The notes below the pieces were generated by a model, which was given only the letters and a program-made list of their open reading frames with translations, made no database searches and was not told where the DNA came from. DNA of 32,418 bases from DATKKX01 sp035542775 (lineage in GTDB: Bacteria; Planctomycetota; Phycisphaerae; UBA1845; UTPLA1). Below, in pieces: positions 8,063 through 16,477 of this stretch. The DNA is taken from NCBI GenBank assembly GCA_035542775.1, contig DATKKX010000492.1, forward strand, positions 1 through 32,418, in the 5' to 3' direction. The translations under genes and the position numbers were made by a program. Numbering within the stretch: position 1 is the first letter of the stretch; each line of letters opens with the position of its first letter.

Positions 8063-9364
8063 ATGCCCATCACCATCTGCCATCCCGTCTGGCAACTCGG
8101 CTGCGGAGGTTTGGAGCACCAGCTCCTCCAGGTCATCGACAGGCTGCCGTCCGATCGCTTCCGACATGTGCTCGTGGTGCGGGGCTGGGACAAGACATCG
8201 GCGGCGATCGTCGACTCGCTGCCCCCGAACGTCATCGTGGAGCGGCAGTCCTCGCGCGGCCGCGAACGGTTCTGGGCCCTGGAGTTGGCCTACATTCTTC
8301 GCCAACACCGCGCGCAGGCGGTGCACGTCCGGGGCCTGTCGATGCTTCTCGATTCACTCCTCGCGGCGAGGCTTTGCGTTGGTGTGAAAGTCGCATTCAG
8401 CTTTCATGGCTTCGAAAACACTCGCCGTCAGTTCGGGCTGCTGCGACGCCGGCTCTACCGCGCCGCCATCGGCCGTTGTGACGACTGTTGGGCGGTCAGC
8501 CGCTCCGCCGCCGAGGCCATTGCCGCCGAGATGGGCCTGTCCGTATCGCGGGTTGGTGTGCTGATCAACGGCGTCGATACGCAGCGATACCGGCCGGCGG
8601 ACGATCGGGCGGGTCTCCGACGCCGCCTCGGCCTGCCGGGCGATGGCCTCATTGTGCTCTCCGTAGGCAACCTCAAGCCCGTCAAGGGGCATGACGTCCT
8701 GCTGCACGCGATTCGCAATTTAGGATGGGATGTGGACCGGGCTGTGTTCGTCCTGGTGGGGGGGGACTACCTCAACGGGGATCTGCAGCGGTGGGCGGCC
8801 CGTCGCGCCACCGGCCGCGACATCCGTTTTGTCGGTGAGCGGGCCGATGCGCTCCCCTGGTACCAGGCGGCGGACATCTTCGTCCTGCCCTCCCGATGGG
8901 AGGGGCTGTCGAATGCCCTGCTGGAAGCCATGTCCTGCGGATTGCCTGTGATTGCCACCGCGGTGGGGGGGAACGGCGACGTGATCGAGCACGGCCGGAC
9001 GGGTTTGCTGGTGCGGCCGGACGAGCCCGGCGAATTGTGTGAGGCCATGCGGCGGCTGATGGGCGAACCGCGGCTTCGCATCATGCTGGCTGATGCCGGT
9101 CGACGCGAAGTGCAGACCCGCTTTTCCATCGAACGGACCGTCGCGGAGTATGCCCGGCGGTACCAGGACCTTGCCGCCGGACCGGGCTCTGTCCTTGAGA
9201 GTGCAAATGGCCGCAATGGCGGTGCGGAATGCATTGCGGCGTCGAAAGTGCGCCACTGTTCTGTGAGCGGTGCCAACCCGACCGGCGCCGGGCTGCCCCG
9301 CATTGCTGTGCAGAGTTGTGAGCGGCCCCAGATAGACGAGGAGCTTGAAAGGCTTGTCCCATGA
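8063..9364 (+). CDS. Glycosyltransferase family 4 (GT-B fold)
   Basis: A GT-B glycosyltransferase of about 433 residues, probably acting on the cytoplasmic side to build an exported polysaccharide or glycolipid. The N-terminus has the acceptor-side pattern CGGLEHQLLQ. The C-terminal half shows the GT4 donor-binding block EGLSNALLEAMSCGLPVIATAVGG and the earlier VGNLKPVKGHDVLLHA. The last roughly 60 residues (from about PGSVLESANG) are poorly conserved in style and look like an unstructured tail. The start is ATG 8063 or GTG 8054; neither has a good ribosome site. The stop overlaps the ATG of the ABC permease (ATGA), so the two are co-translated. Confidence 0.9.
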   Translation: MPITICHPVWQLGCGGLEHQLLQVIDRLPSDRFRHVLVVRGWDKTSAAIVDSLPPNVIVERQSSRGRERFWALELAYILRQHRAQAVHVRGLSMLLDSLLAARLCVGVKVAFSFHGFENTRRQFGLLRRRLYRAAIGRCDDCWAVSRSAAEAIAAEMGLSVSRVGVLINGVDTQRYRPADDRAGLRRRLGLPGDGLIVLSVGNLKPVKGHDVLLHAIRNLGWDVDRAVFVLVGGDYLNGDLQRWAARRATGRDIRFVGERADALPWYQAADIFVLPSRWEGLSNALLEAMSCGLPVIATAVGGNGDVIEHGRTGLLVRPDEPGELCEAMRRLMGEPRLRIMLADAGRREVQTRFSIERTVAEYARRYQDLAAGPGSVLESANGRNGGAECIAASKVRHCSVSGANPTGAGLPRIAVQSCERPQIDEELERLVP

Positions 9365-10224
9365 CCACCCTGACGAGCATACGCGTCGAGTCCAGTCGCG
9401 ACGTCGTCAAGAGACTGTCCACCCTCTACCAGTACCGGGAATTACTCTGGATGCTTGCCTGGCGGGACATCCGCGTGCGTTACAAGCATTCCGTGCTCGG
9501 CGCCGCCTGGGCGATCCTGCCGCCGATGCTGACCGTCCTGATCTTCACCTTCGTGTTCGGCTCTGTCATCAATATGGACAAGCAGAAGCTCACCGGCAGC
9601 CTGACGTTACCGTATCCCCTGTTCGCGTTCAGCGGACTGGTGCCATGGATGTTCTTCGCCAACGGATTGACCGCCGCGGTTAACTCGCTGGTGAACAACC
9701 GGCAACTTGTCACCAAGATCTACTTTCCCCGCGAGGTGTTCCCGCTTGCGGCGGTGGCCGGCGCATTCGTCGATTTCCTGATTGCCTCGGTTGTGCTGGT
9801 GGGACTGGCCGTGGCCTTCCACTTTCTCTCCAATGGTTGGGAATACCAGTTTCATTGGACCGTGCTGCTGGTGCCCGTTGTGGTTGGCGTGCAGATCGCG
9901 TTGATGGTGGGGATGTCGCTGCTGCTGTCGATGGCCAATCTGTTCTACCGCGACGTCGGCTTCGTGTTCCGCTCCGTCATCCAATTGTGGATGTTCGTCA
10001 CGTGCGTCGTCTATCAACTGGAGGCGACCAGCGGCTGGAAGCGCGTGGTGATCCAGCTCAACCCCATGACGCCCATCATCCGCGCCTACCGGGATTGCCT
10101 GATTCTGGGCCGCTCGCCGCTGGACGCGGCATTCGGCGGGGCGGCGGCGGTGTCGCTCATGTTCCTGGTCGTCGGCTGGTGGTGGTTCCGCCGCCGCGAA
10201 GACGATTTCGCCGAGAATATCTGA
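9361..10224 (+). CDS. ABC-2 type transporter permease (polysaccharide/O-antigen export, Wzm-like)
   Basis: A membrane permease of 287 residues with about six hydrophobic segments. Its N-terminus, LLWMLAWRDIRVRYKHSVLGAAW, is characteristic of ABC-2 exporters of polysaccharides and teichoic acids. Such permeases pair with an ATPase (Wzt/TagH-like) to move lipid-linked glycans across the inner membrane. The ATG overlaps the preceding glycosyltransferase stop by 4 bases, supporting a joint role in surface glycan export. No ATP-binding subunit follows: the next gene, cheW, is on the other strand. Confidence 0.9.
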   Translation: MTTLTSIRVESSRDVVKRLSTLYQYRELLWMLAWRDIRVRYKHSVLGAAWAILPPMLTVLIFTFVFGSVINMDKQKLTGSLTLPYPLFAFSGLVPWMFFANGLTAAVNSLVNNRQLVTKIYFPREVFPLAAVAGAFVDFLIASVVLVGLAVAFHFLSNGWEYQFHWTVLLVPVVVGVQIALMVGMSLLLSMANLFYRDVGFVFRSVIQLWMFVTCVVYQLEATSGWKRVVIQLNPMTPIIRAYRDCLILGRSPLDAAFGGAAAVSLMFLVVGWWWFRRREDDFAENI

Positions 10225-10260
10225 TCAGCGACAGCCTGTCGCCGTTCTGGATGCCCGCGA

Positions 10261-10815
10261 TCACGTCGCTTCGACCGTTGCTTCCTCGCCGGATGAAACC
10301 TCGGCCTGCGGATGGCTCATGGCGATCACGTCATCGGTTGTCAACACCTTCTCGATGGCCAGCAGGATCTTCACCGCGTCGCCCACCTTGCCCATGCCCA
10401 GGATGAAGCCGGTATCGACATTGCCACCCATCTGCGGTGGGGGCTCGATATTGTCTCCGTGTATGTCCAGCACCTCGGACACCGTGTCCACGATGATGCC
10501 CACTTCCTTGCCCACGTCCACGACAATGATGCAGGTTTGCTCGGTGTGCTGTGCTTCGTCCAGGCCGAACTTGAGCCGCAGGTCGATGACCGGGATGACC
10601 TTGCCGCGGAGGTTGATGACGCCCTTCATGTAGGGGGGCATCTGCGGAACGGCGGTGATATCCATAAGGCCGTTGATCTCGCGGACCCGCAGGATCTCGA
10701 CTCCGTATTCCTCGTTGGCCAGCTTGAAGGTCAGATACTTGCCGCCGTTATCCCGGCTGGAGTCGCTTTTCTGCGAAGAGGCCTTGTGAGGCTTATCGAT
10801 CAGTGCTGTCGCCAT
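10261..10815 (-). CDS. cheW: Chemotaxis coupling protein CheW
   Basis: CheW links chemoreceptors to the kinase CheA in the receptor array. The core (about residues 25-160) shows YLTFKLANEEYGVEI, MKGVINLRGKVIPVIDLR, and GIIVDTVSEV, all standard CheW features. A Ser/Lys-rich stretch precedes the core and a Glu-rich tail of about 15 residues follows it. I start at ATG 10815 because AAAGGAG lies 7 bases upstream; an in-frame start at 10842 lacks this. It lies 92 bases downstream of a chemoreceptor gene on the same strand and is probably co-transcribed. No cheA is present in the window. Confidence 0.95.
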   Translation of the reverse strand: MATALIDKPHKASSQKSDSSRDNGGKYLTFKLANEEYGVEILRVREINGLMDITAVPQMPPYMKGVINLRGKVIPVIDLRLKFGLDEAQHTEQTCIIVVDVGKEVGIIVDTVSEVLDIHGDNIEPPPQMGGNVDTGFILGMGKVGDAVKILLAIEKVLTTDDVIAMSHPQAEVSSGEEATVEAT

Positions 10816-10907
10816 GTCATTCTCCTTTAGTTCCTGGAGCATCGCCGGCGCGTCCGACGTTGGGATTGACCGGACGCGCCTTGGATGCTGCCTGGGACAT
10901 CGTCTCC

Positions 10908-12617
10908 TTAAAACTCTTTCAGATCCTCGGTCTCTGAGAGCGCAAACGGCTCACTGGCTGACGCCTCTGTGGGGCCTGTAACCGCGGGGATCGGCTTGGG
11001 GGCTGGTTGCTTCTTGACGCTCGTCTGGCTGGCCGGTGCCTTGTTCTGTAAAGGAGTGGCGACGGCCTTCCTTGAGGATGTCCTCGTGTTGCGGGTCACC
11101 GAGAGTCCATGAACCAGGGTGCTTAACTCCAGGACCATGCCTTTGACCGTCTGGGCCTGGGCGGAGAGTTCTTGCGCCGCGGAAGCCGACTCCTCGGCGC
11201 CGGCGGCGTTGGTCTGGGTGACCTTGTCCATCTGCGAGACGGCGGTATTGACCTGGTCCACGCCCTGGGCCTGCTCCTGGCTGGCCTGGCTGATGCCGTT
11301 GATCAGATCCGAGACCTTGGTCACGTCGCCCACGATGGCCCCGAGGGCTTTGCCCACCTCTCCGGCCACCTGCGTGCCCTGCTGCGACCGGTTGACGGCA
11401 TCCTCGATCAGGCCGGTGGTCTCCTTGGCCGCCTGGGCACAGCGTTGGGCCAGGTTGCGGACCTCGTCGGCCACGACGGCAAAGCCCTTGCCATGCTCGC
11501 CGGCCCGGGCCGCCTCGACGGCGGCGTTGAGTGCCAGGAGGTTGGTCTGGAAGGCGATTTCCTCGATGACCTTGATGATCTTGCTGATCTTTTCGCTGGA
11601 TTCGTTGATGCCGGTCATGGCCTCGTTGAGCTGGTGCATGGTCTGGTCGCCGTTCTGGGCGGCGTTGCGGGCCTGATCGGCCAGGCCGTTGGCCTGCTTG
11701 GCGTTCTCAGCGTTGGTTCTGGTCATGGCGGCCATCTGCTCCAGGGCGCTGGAGGTTTCTTCCAGCGAGGAGGCCTGTTCACTGGCTCCCTCGGCCAGTT
11801 GCTGGCTGGCGGTGGAGACCTGGGCGGCGGCGTCGTTGACTTGGTCGGCGCCCTCGTTCAGCCCGTCGATGATGCGATTGATCGGCTTGGTGATGCTCCG
11901 TGTGATCCCCCACGCCAGGGTCGTGCCCACCAGAATACTCACCACCGCAACAATGCTGAGCGCCAGTTTGGCAAAGGCGCTGCTGGCATAGGCTGTCGCA
12001 CCGACAGCGTCAACTTCCTTTTGATTGGTGACGATCATGTTGTCCAGAAGCTTCCTGAACGTGCTCGACGCATCACCGACTTCGCGAGCCAGGCCCACCA
12101 CTCGCTGGTTACCCTTCGTCTCCGTCACACCGGATTGAGGTTGGTTGTTTTGATCCGGCCCCGTGGCGTCGGTCTGAACTCTCGACCTTCCGACCTGGCC
12201 GCCGTCGACGGCTTGGACCAAGGCCGTGCACTTCTTGGCAAAGACATCGTGAGCGGAAGCGACTTCCTGCAGGCTTCGGTCAAAACCCTCCTGAACCAGG
12301 TCCTGATCGGCCTTGATGATCTTCTCAGCCTTGGCGAACAACTCCTTCGCCGACTGACTGCTCATTTCACATTCTTTTCGGTATTCGGGCTCAGCGTTCA
12401 GAACGTACTGGGTAGCCGATAATTCCTGTTGCGTGGCTACCGCGTTCAGGCTCTTCAGAATGCCCGCCAAAGGCATCTGAGTTTCAGTGAGGTGCGCGAC
12501 GGCTTTGTTCAGATTGATGGTCTGCGTTACGCCGACCACTCCGAGCACCACCACGGCACATAGCACAACGGCAAATCCCCCATACAACCTCGCGCTGAGC
12601 TTCATGTTCTTGAACAC
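10908..12617 (-). CDS. Methyl-accepting chemotaxis protein
   Basis: A transmembrane chemoreceptor of about 569 residues. An N-terminal membrane segment follows VFKNMKLSARLYGGF; then comes a roughly 200-residue periplasmic, probably four-helix-bundle, sensor domain, a second membrane segment (LALSIVAVVSILVGTTLAWGI), and a short HAMP-like linker. The long signalling domain has the hairpin tip EIAFQTNLLALNAAVEAARAGE. The sensor holds a low-complexity Gln/Asn/Thr stretch (around TDATGPDQNNQPQSG), and the C-terminus is a Lys/Pro-rich tail ending EDLKEF. The start is probably GTG 12617 (GGGGTG just upstream) or ATG 12605; the frame stays open to 12818. It lies upstream of cheW. The ligand is unknown. 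Confidence 0.93.
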   Translation of the reverse strand: MFKNMKLSARLYGGFAVVLCAVVVLGVVGVTQTINLNKAVAHLTETQMPLAGILKSLNAVATQQELSATQYVLNAEPEYRKECEMSSQSAKELFAKAEKIIKADQDLVQEGFDRSLQEVASAHDVFAKKCTALVQAVDGGQVGRSRVQTDATGPDQNNQPQSGVTETKGNQRVVGLAREVGDASSTFRKLLDNMIVTNQKEVDAVGATAYASSAFAKLALSIVAVVSILVGTTLAWGITRSITKPINRIIDGLNEGADQVNDAAAQVSTASQQLAEGASEQASSLEETSSALEQMAAMTRTNAENAKQANGLADQARNAAQNGDQTMHQLNEAMTGINESSEKISKIIKVIEEIAFQTNLLALNAAVEAARAGEHGKGFAVVADEVRNLAQRCAQAAKETTGLIEDAVNRSQQGTQVAGEVGKALGAIVGDVTKVSDLINGISQASQEQAQGVDQVNTAVSQMDKVTQTNAAGAEESASAAQELSAQAQTVKGMVLELSTLVHGLSVTRNTRTSSRKAVATPLQNKAPASQTSVKKQPAPKPIPAVTGPTEASASEPFALSETEDLKEF

Positions 12618-13042
12618 TGTTACACCCCGTTTGTCTAGAGAGACTAGCGACTTGATCGGACTCCCTGCCGATCTCCCGAACACGCCTGACAGTTCTTTCG
12701 CGCTGTCGCCGGCGATTGCCAAAGCGCACCGCCGCCCCATGGATTGATCTCGTGCCCTCTGTCTGGCCGACGCCATGGTGACACGGCATTGATCGGCTGG
12801 CGCCAATGATGACTTCACAATAAGGGTCAGGCCCGCGGATTCTTATCGAACCTCTGGGGCAGCGAACGCAGGTCGTGGATCAATCACCCACCAGTTGCTG
12901 TTCGGAATCATTATCACCGTCGGGCCCGGTCGCATGGCCCGAAAAAGTTCGAATTCGTAGCTCCGATTTCCCCGCCCTCCTGTCCGCAGGCAGAGAGCGA
13001 CCGCGAGGGGGAGGATTCGGGAGAGGCCTTCACGGCCGTCCC
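12618..13042. other. Region upstream of the chemoreceptor gene, no clear gene
   Basis: The chemoreceptor frame continues open upstream to a GTG at 12818, but the residues encoded there do not look like a signal anchor and are probably leader. Beyond 12818 I see no recognisable coding sequence. No sigma-28 or sigma-54 promoter motif could be recognised on the strand that reads into the chemoreceptor. Confidence 0.4.
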
Positions 13043-13286
13043 CTAGAGTTGATCAACGTCCTTTTTGCCCGATGTTGAGCAGGCTTCGTGCGTCGGAGTC
13101 TCCTTGAGTTTGGTGGCGGCGAAATCCGGCCTCGTCTTCACGGCCGGTGGCGTTTTGCCTCCCGCGCAGCCTGTCGGCACTTTCTGCCTGGCAGCGGCCG
13201 AGGCATCGCCGGCCGGAGCGGTGGTCGTGGTCTGTTTCCTCGACTGCCCATGAACCAGCGTGCTTGAGTCCAGGACCATGTCTTTG
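13043..13286 (-). pseudogene. Decayed 3' end of a second chemoreceptor gene
   Basis: In the minus-strand frame ending at 13043, residues DMVLDSSTLVHGQSRK match the chemoreceptor at 10908-12617 (GMVLELSTLVHGLSVT). At the DNA level, 13248-13286 matches 11107-11145 at 35 of 39 positions. Downstream, both continue into a Thr/Ser/Ala/Lys/Pro-rich tail of similar length and composition. The similarity stops abruptly at about 13287, where the signalling domain should begin, and what lies beyond does not resemble a chemoreceptor. It is best read as the leftover tail of a deleted or recombined receptor copy. No start supports a working protein. Confidence 0.65.
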
Positions 13287-13545
13287 CTCCAACCAAAACG
13301 AAGCGAGCCCAAGACACGACCTGCGTATACATTGCCGGCGAGCCCGAACACACATCCCGAAAAACAAGCCGGAGCGAGCTAGAATCCCCTGACAGGGGCT
13401 GAGGGTCGTAGCCATGCGCGCCGAGCCTGAGGAAGTTGGTGCACGTAACCAGCTAGTGACTAAGGACTTACGAGTGCGTGCCGATACGACTTCAACTCGC
13501 TCTTATGCTGGCGTACATTTGCCCCCTGAGTGTTGAGGCCGAGAC

Positions 13546-13968
13546 ATGCCAATGTCGACAGACAAACTGGTTGCGGCGGATTCGATGCCGGCGGCTTACG
13601 GCCCGATCCTAGTATTGATCCTGGTCGCGATCCTGCTGTCTGCGGCCATGGTTGTCATCTCGCACATCCTGCCCAAGGCCAAACGCACCGGCCCCGCGAA
13701 GGATGCCACCTATGAGGCCGGCATGGAGGCCATGGGCGATGCCCGGCGACGATTCAACGTCCGCTTCTACCTCGTGGCCATGCTGTTTCTGCTGTTCGAC
13801 GTTGAGATCGTCTTTATGTATCCCTGGGCGATTGCTTTCATGGATGCGCGGCAGGCAGGCCAGGTTGCACAGGTCAGCTTTCTGTTCGTCGAGATGGCGA
13901 TTTTCTTCGGTTTGCTGCTGGTCGGCTTTGCATACGATTGGGGCAAGGGCATCCTGCGATACGACTGA
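13546..13968 (+). CDS. nuoA: NADH-quinone oxidoreductase subunit A
   Basis: A small inner-membrane subunit of complex I, 140 residues with three hydrophobic segments (about 18-40, 78-98, 108-128). The conserved loop KDATYEAGMEAMGDARRRFNVRFYLVAMLFLLFDVE matches the NuoA Y-E-x-G...F-x-V-x-F-Y...FDxE pattern. In canonical NuoA the E-x-G is followed by a Cys (ECG); here it is EAG, a substitution seen in some families. Start at ATG 13546 or 13552. It is the first gene of nuoABC; the roughly 250 bases upstream contain no recognised gene. Confidence 0.95.
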   Translation: MPMSTDKLVAADSMPAAYGPILVLILVAILLSAAMVVISHILPKAKRTGPAKDATYEAGMEAMGDARRRFNVRFYLVAMLFLLFDVEIVFMYPWAIAFMDARQAGQVAQVSFLFVEMAIFFGLLLVGFAYDWGKGILRYD

Positions 13969-13988
13969 GAGCCGACAGATCAACTGAC

Positions 13989-14591
13989 ATGGCTAAACAC
14001 GAACATGATCCCCACTCCATGACCGGTGAGGACATCCTCACCACGCGGCTGGCCGGCGTGGTGGCCTGCCTTCGCAGGAAGGGCGTCAACTGGTCGCGGA
14101 AGAATTCTCTATGGCCCTTGCCCTTTGCCACCGCGTGCTGCGGCATTGAGTTGATGGCCACGGGCGCCAGTCGCTACGACGTGGCTCGCTTCGGCGCCGA
14201 GGTCATGCGTTTCAGCCCGCGGCAGAGCGATCTGCTCATTTGTGCCGGCCGCGTGGCCATCAAAATGATGCCCGTCCTCCAACGGATCTACAAGCAGATG
14301 TGCGAGCCCAAGTGGGTGATCTCGATGGGAGCCTGCGCATCCACCGGCGGCGTGTTCGACACCTACGCCGTCGTGCAGGGCATCGATCAGTTCATGCCCG
14401 TGGATGTGTACGTGCCGGGCTGCCCGCCCAGGCCGGAGACGCTGATCGAAGGCATCATGGCCATCCAGCGGATCATCGAGCGGGAAGGTATCAAGACCAG
14501 CGCCGAGCGGGGCAAAGGGCTGCGCCTCGTGGTTCAGCCGACCGTGCAGCTGAACGTGGAAGAGCCCGTGCAGATTGGAGAACCGAAATAG
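13989..14591 (+). CDS. nuoB: NADH-quinone oxidoreductase subunit B
   Basis: NuoB carries the terminal [4Fe-4S] cluster N2 that passes electrons to quinone. The 200-residue protein has all four ligands: the adjacent pair Cys50-Cys51 (ATACCGIEL), Cys116 (SMGACAST) and Cys145 (VPGCPPRPE). The order and spacing are normal for the family. I start at ATG 13989 (MAKHEHD), 20 bases after the nuoA stop; the frame is open further upstream into nuoA, but that part is not NuoB-like. nuoC begins 2 bases after its stop. Confidence 0.96.
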   Translation: MAKHEHDPHSMTGEDILTTRLAGVVACLRRKGVNWSRKNSLWPLPFATACCGIELMATGASRYDVARFGAEVMRFSPRQSDLLICAGRVAIKMMPVLQRIYKQMCEPKWVISMGACASTGGVFDTYAVVQGIDQFMPVDVYVPGCPPRPETLIEGIMAIQRIIEREGIKTSAERGKGLRLVVQPTVQLNVEEPVQIGEPK

Positions 14592-14593
14592 CC

Positions 14594-15127
14594 ATGGCCA
14601 CTGCGGAGGAAATACTCGCGACGCTGCGGTCACGGTTTCCCGACCTGTCGCTGGAGGCCAGACCACAGGTGATGCGTGAGCCCTTGCCCGGCGATCAGTC
14701 ACATGTCCGGATCGAGGCGGGCAGGCTCATGGATGTGCTTCAGTTCTTACGCGATGATCCTCAGACGAAATTCGAGCAGCTCTGCGATCTGACCTGTGTC
14801 GATTACCTGAATTTCCCCGGCGCCACCGACCGCTTCGGTCTTATTTACTCCTTGCTGTCGCTGACCCACAACCACCGCTTCTGGATCAAGTGCTTCGTCA
14901 ACGACCCGAACCCGCGGGTTCCTTCAGTCGTGCCGCTCTGGCCCGGTGCTGATTGGATGGAGCGGGAAGTCTTCGACATGTTCGGCGTCGTCTTCGATGG
15001 CCACCCCGACTTGAGGCGCATCCTGACCTGGGACGGTTTCGAGGCCCATCCCCTTCGCAAGGACTATCCGCTCCGCGGGAAAGGGGAGCGGGAGAACTAC
15101 GAGGTGGTTCACCGCGACAGCGCCTGA
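14594..15127 (+). CDS. nuoC: NADH-quinone oxidoreductase subunit C
   Basis: A peripheral-arm subunit of complex I (30-kDa subunit family), 177 residues. Recognisable parts are FEQLCDLTCVDY, the central WPGADWMEREVFDMFGVVFDGHPDLRRIL, and the C-terminal HPLRKDYPLRG signature. It is a separate NuoC and not a NuoCD fusion, as it ends soon after the signature. The ATG is 2 bases past the nuoB stop. The operon stops here: the next gene, dprA, is on the opposite strand 15 bases away, so nuoD and the rest must lie elsewhere. Confidence 0.95.
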   Translation: MATAEEILATLRSRFPDLSLEARPQVMREPLPGDQSHVRIEAGRLMDVLQFLRDDPQTKFEQLCDLTCVDYLNFPGATDRFGLIYSLLSLTHNHRFWIKCFVNDPNPRVPSVVPLWPGADWMEREVFDMFGVVFDGHPDLRRILTWDGFEAHPLRKDYPLRGKGERENYEVVHRDSA

Positions 15128-15142
15128 GGCTCCGGAGCGTCT

Positions 15143-16297
15143 CTACGACAGTTTGGCCGCCACCGCCTGATACAGATCGCCGCCCACCCGGTGAATGAGG
15201 CCTTTCAACTGCAGGCCGGTCAGTGCCGCCGCGACCCGCTGAGGCGGTAATCCCGACCCCTCACAGACCTCTTCGACCGCCACCGGCTCCGGACCCAGAA
15301 CCCCCATGATTTTCTTTTCGTTCTCGTCCAGGGACACAATCGCCTGCGGGGACGGTTGAGCCGACGGCCTTTCGCCGTCGGTTTGCGGCATCAGCGCGGA
15401 GCCGACCTCGCCAAGCTCTTCCAGGATGTCCCGCAGATTCGTCACCAGCTTCGCGCTGCTCGAGCGGATGAGATCGTGGCAACCCTCGGCGTGGGGCGTG
15501 TCTACCCGACCGGGGACCGCGAAAACCTCCCGATTGTACTCTGTCGCCAGCCGCGCCGAGATCAGCGCCCCGCTCCGCAGCGGTGCCTCCACGACCAGCA
15601 CGCCCAGCGAGAGCCCGGCAATGATGCGGTTTCGCGGCGGGAAGTTCCCGGAGTCGGGCATCACGTTCATTGGTAGCTCACTGATGATCGCGCCGTGCTC
15701 CGCGATCATGCCCGCCAGCTCGGCCGATTCGGGCGGATACAGATGGCAGAGTCCGCAGCCGAGGACTGCAATGGTCCTTCCGCCGGCGGCCAATGCGCCG
15801 TAATGGGCACGCGTGTCGATGCCGCGGGCCATTCCCGAGACGATCGTCAGACCGGCATTGGCCGCCAGGGCGGCAAAACGCTCCGCCTGCTCCTGCCCGT
15901 AGCGCGAGCAGCGCCGTGTCCCGACGATGGCCAGGGCAACGGCGTCCTCCGGCTCCAGGGCGCCACGGATGTACAAGCACGGTGGCGGGTCGCTGATTGC
16001 CCGCAACGCGGCCGGGTACTCCTCGTCGGCCAGACAAATGACCCGGACGCCGTGACGGGCCGCCAGTTCGATTTCAGCCCCGACATCGACTTGCTCCCGA
16101 CCTCGGGCAATGCCCTCGGCTACCTTCGACCCGATCTGGCTGACTTCCATCAGGCGGCCCACGCCGGCCCCCAGCGCCGCATCGATTCCGCCAAGTTCGC
16201 GAAGAAGATTCGCGAAGCGGATGGGACCGACTTCGGGGCACAGGTGAAGGTGAAGGTACTTCTCGCCGGTTGGCGATATCACGGCGGATCGCGACAT
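15143..16297 (-). CDS. dprA: DNA-processing protein DprA
   Basis: DprA binds incoming single-stranded DNA and loads RecA during natural transformation. The 384-residue protein has the usual layout: an N-terminal helix-rich domain, a Rossmann-like core with GTRRCSRYG (126-134), SGMARGIDTRAHYGAL (154-169) and GNFPPRNRIIAGLS (217-230), and a C-terminal winged helix (about 320-384, ENEKKIMGVLG...LKGLIHRVGGDLYQ). The start at ATG 16297 is supported by AGGAGG 5 bases upstream; the open frame continues to 16378 without such support. It converges with nuoC and follows a DUF2203 gene on the same strand. Confidence 0.95.
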   Translation of the reverse strand: MSRSAVISPTGEKYLHLHLCPEVGPIRFANLLRELGGIDAALGAGVGRLMEVSQIGSKVAEGIARGREQVDVGAEIELAARHGVRVICLADEEYPAALRAISDPPPCLYIRGALEPEDAVALAIVGTRRCSRYGQEQAERFAALAANAGLTIVSGMARGIDTRAHYGALAAGGRTIAVLGCGLCHLYPPESAELAGMIAEHGAIISELPMNVMPDSGNFPPRNRIIAGLSLGVLVVEAPLRSGALISARLATEYNREVFAVPGRVDTPHAEGCHDLIRSSSAKLVTNLRDILEELGEVGSALMPQTDGERPSAQPSPQAIVSLDENEKKIMGVLGPEPVAVEEVCEGSGLPPQRVAAALTGLQLKGLIHRVGGDLYQAVAAKLS

Positions 16298-16477
16298 GTT
16301 TCCTCCTTTCGCTCGCAGGCACCGTGGCGGCCCGCGCCGGCAGCACCGGTGGCCGCGCAAGGATCGTTCTTCCGTCACATGACTGCTGTGATAATAAGCT
16401 GGTGATTGCCCGAACGGAAGATGCGCCTTCCCTTTGCCCGCAGACCGATCCGGCGGGCGCCCGATCTCCGGCGAGTG

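Noticed and set aside
11172..12422. Long plus-strand open frame opposite the chemoreceptor
   Set aside because: The product is a Gly/Leu/Asp-rich mirror of the receptor's heptad repeats; it has no domain and no ribosome site.
12940..12975. GTTCGAATTC resembling a tRNA T-loop
   Set aside because: No acceptor, D or anticodon stems could be fitted around it.
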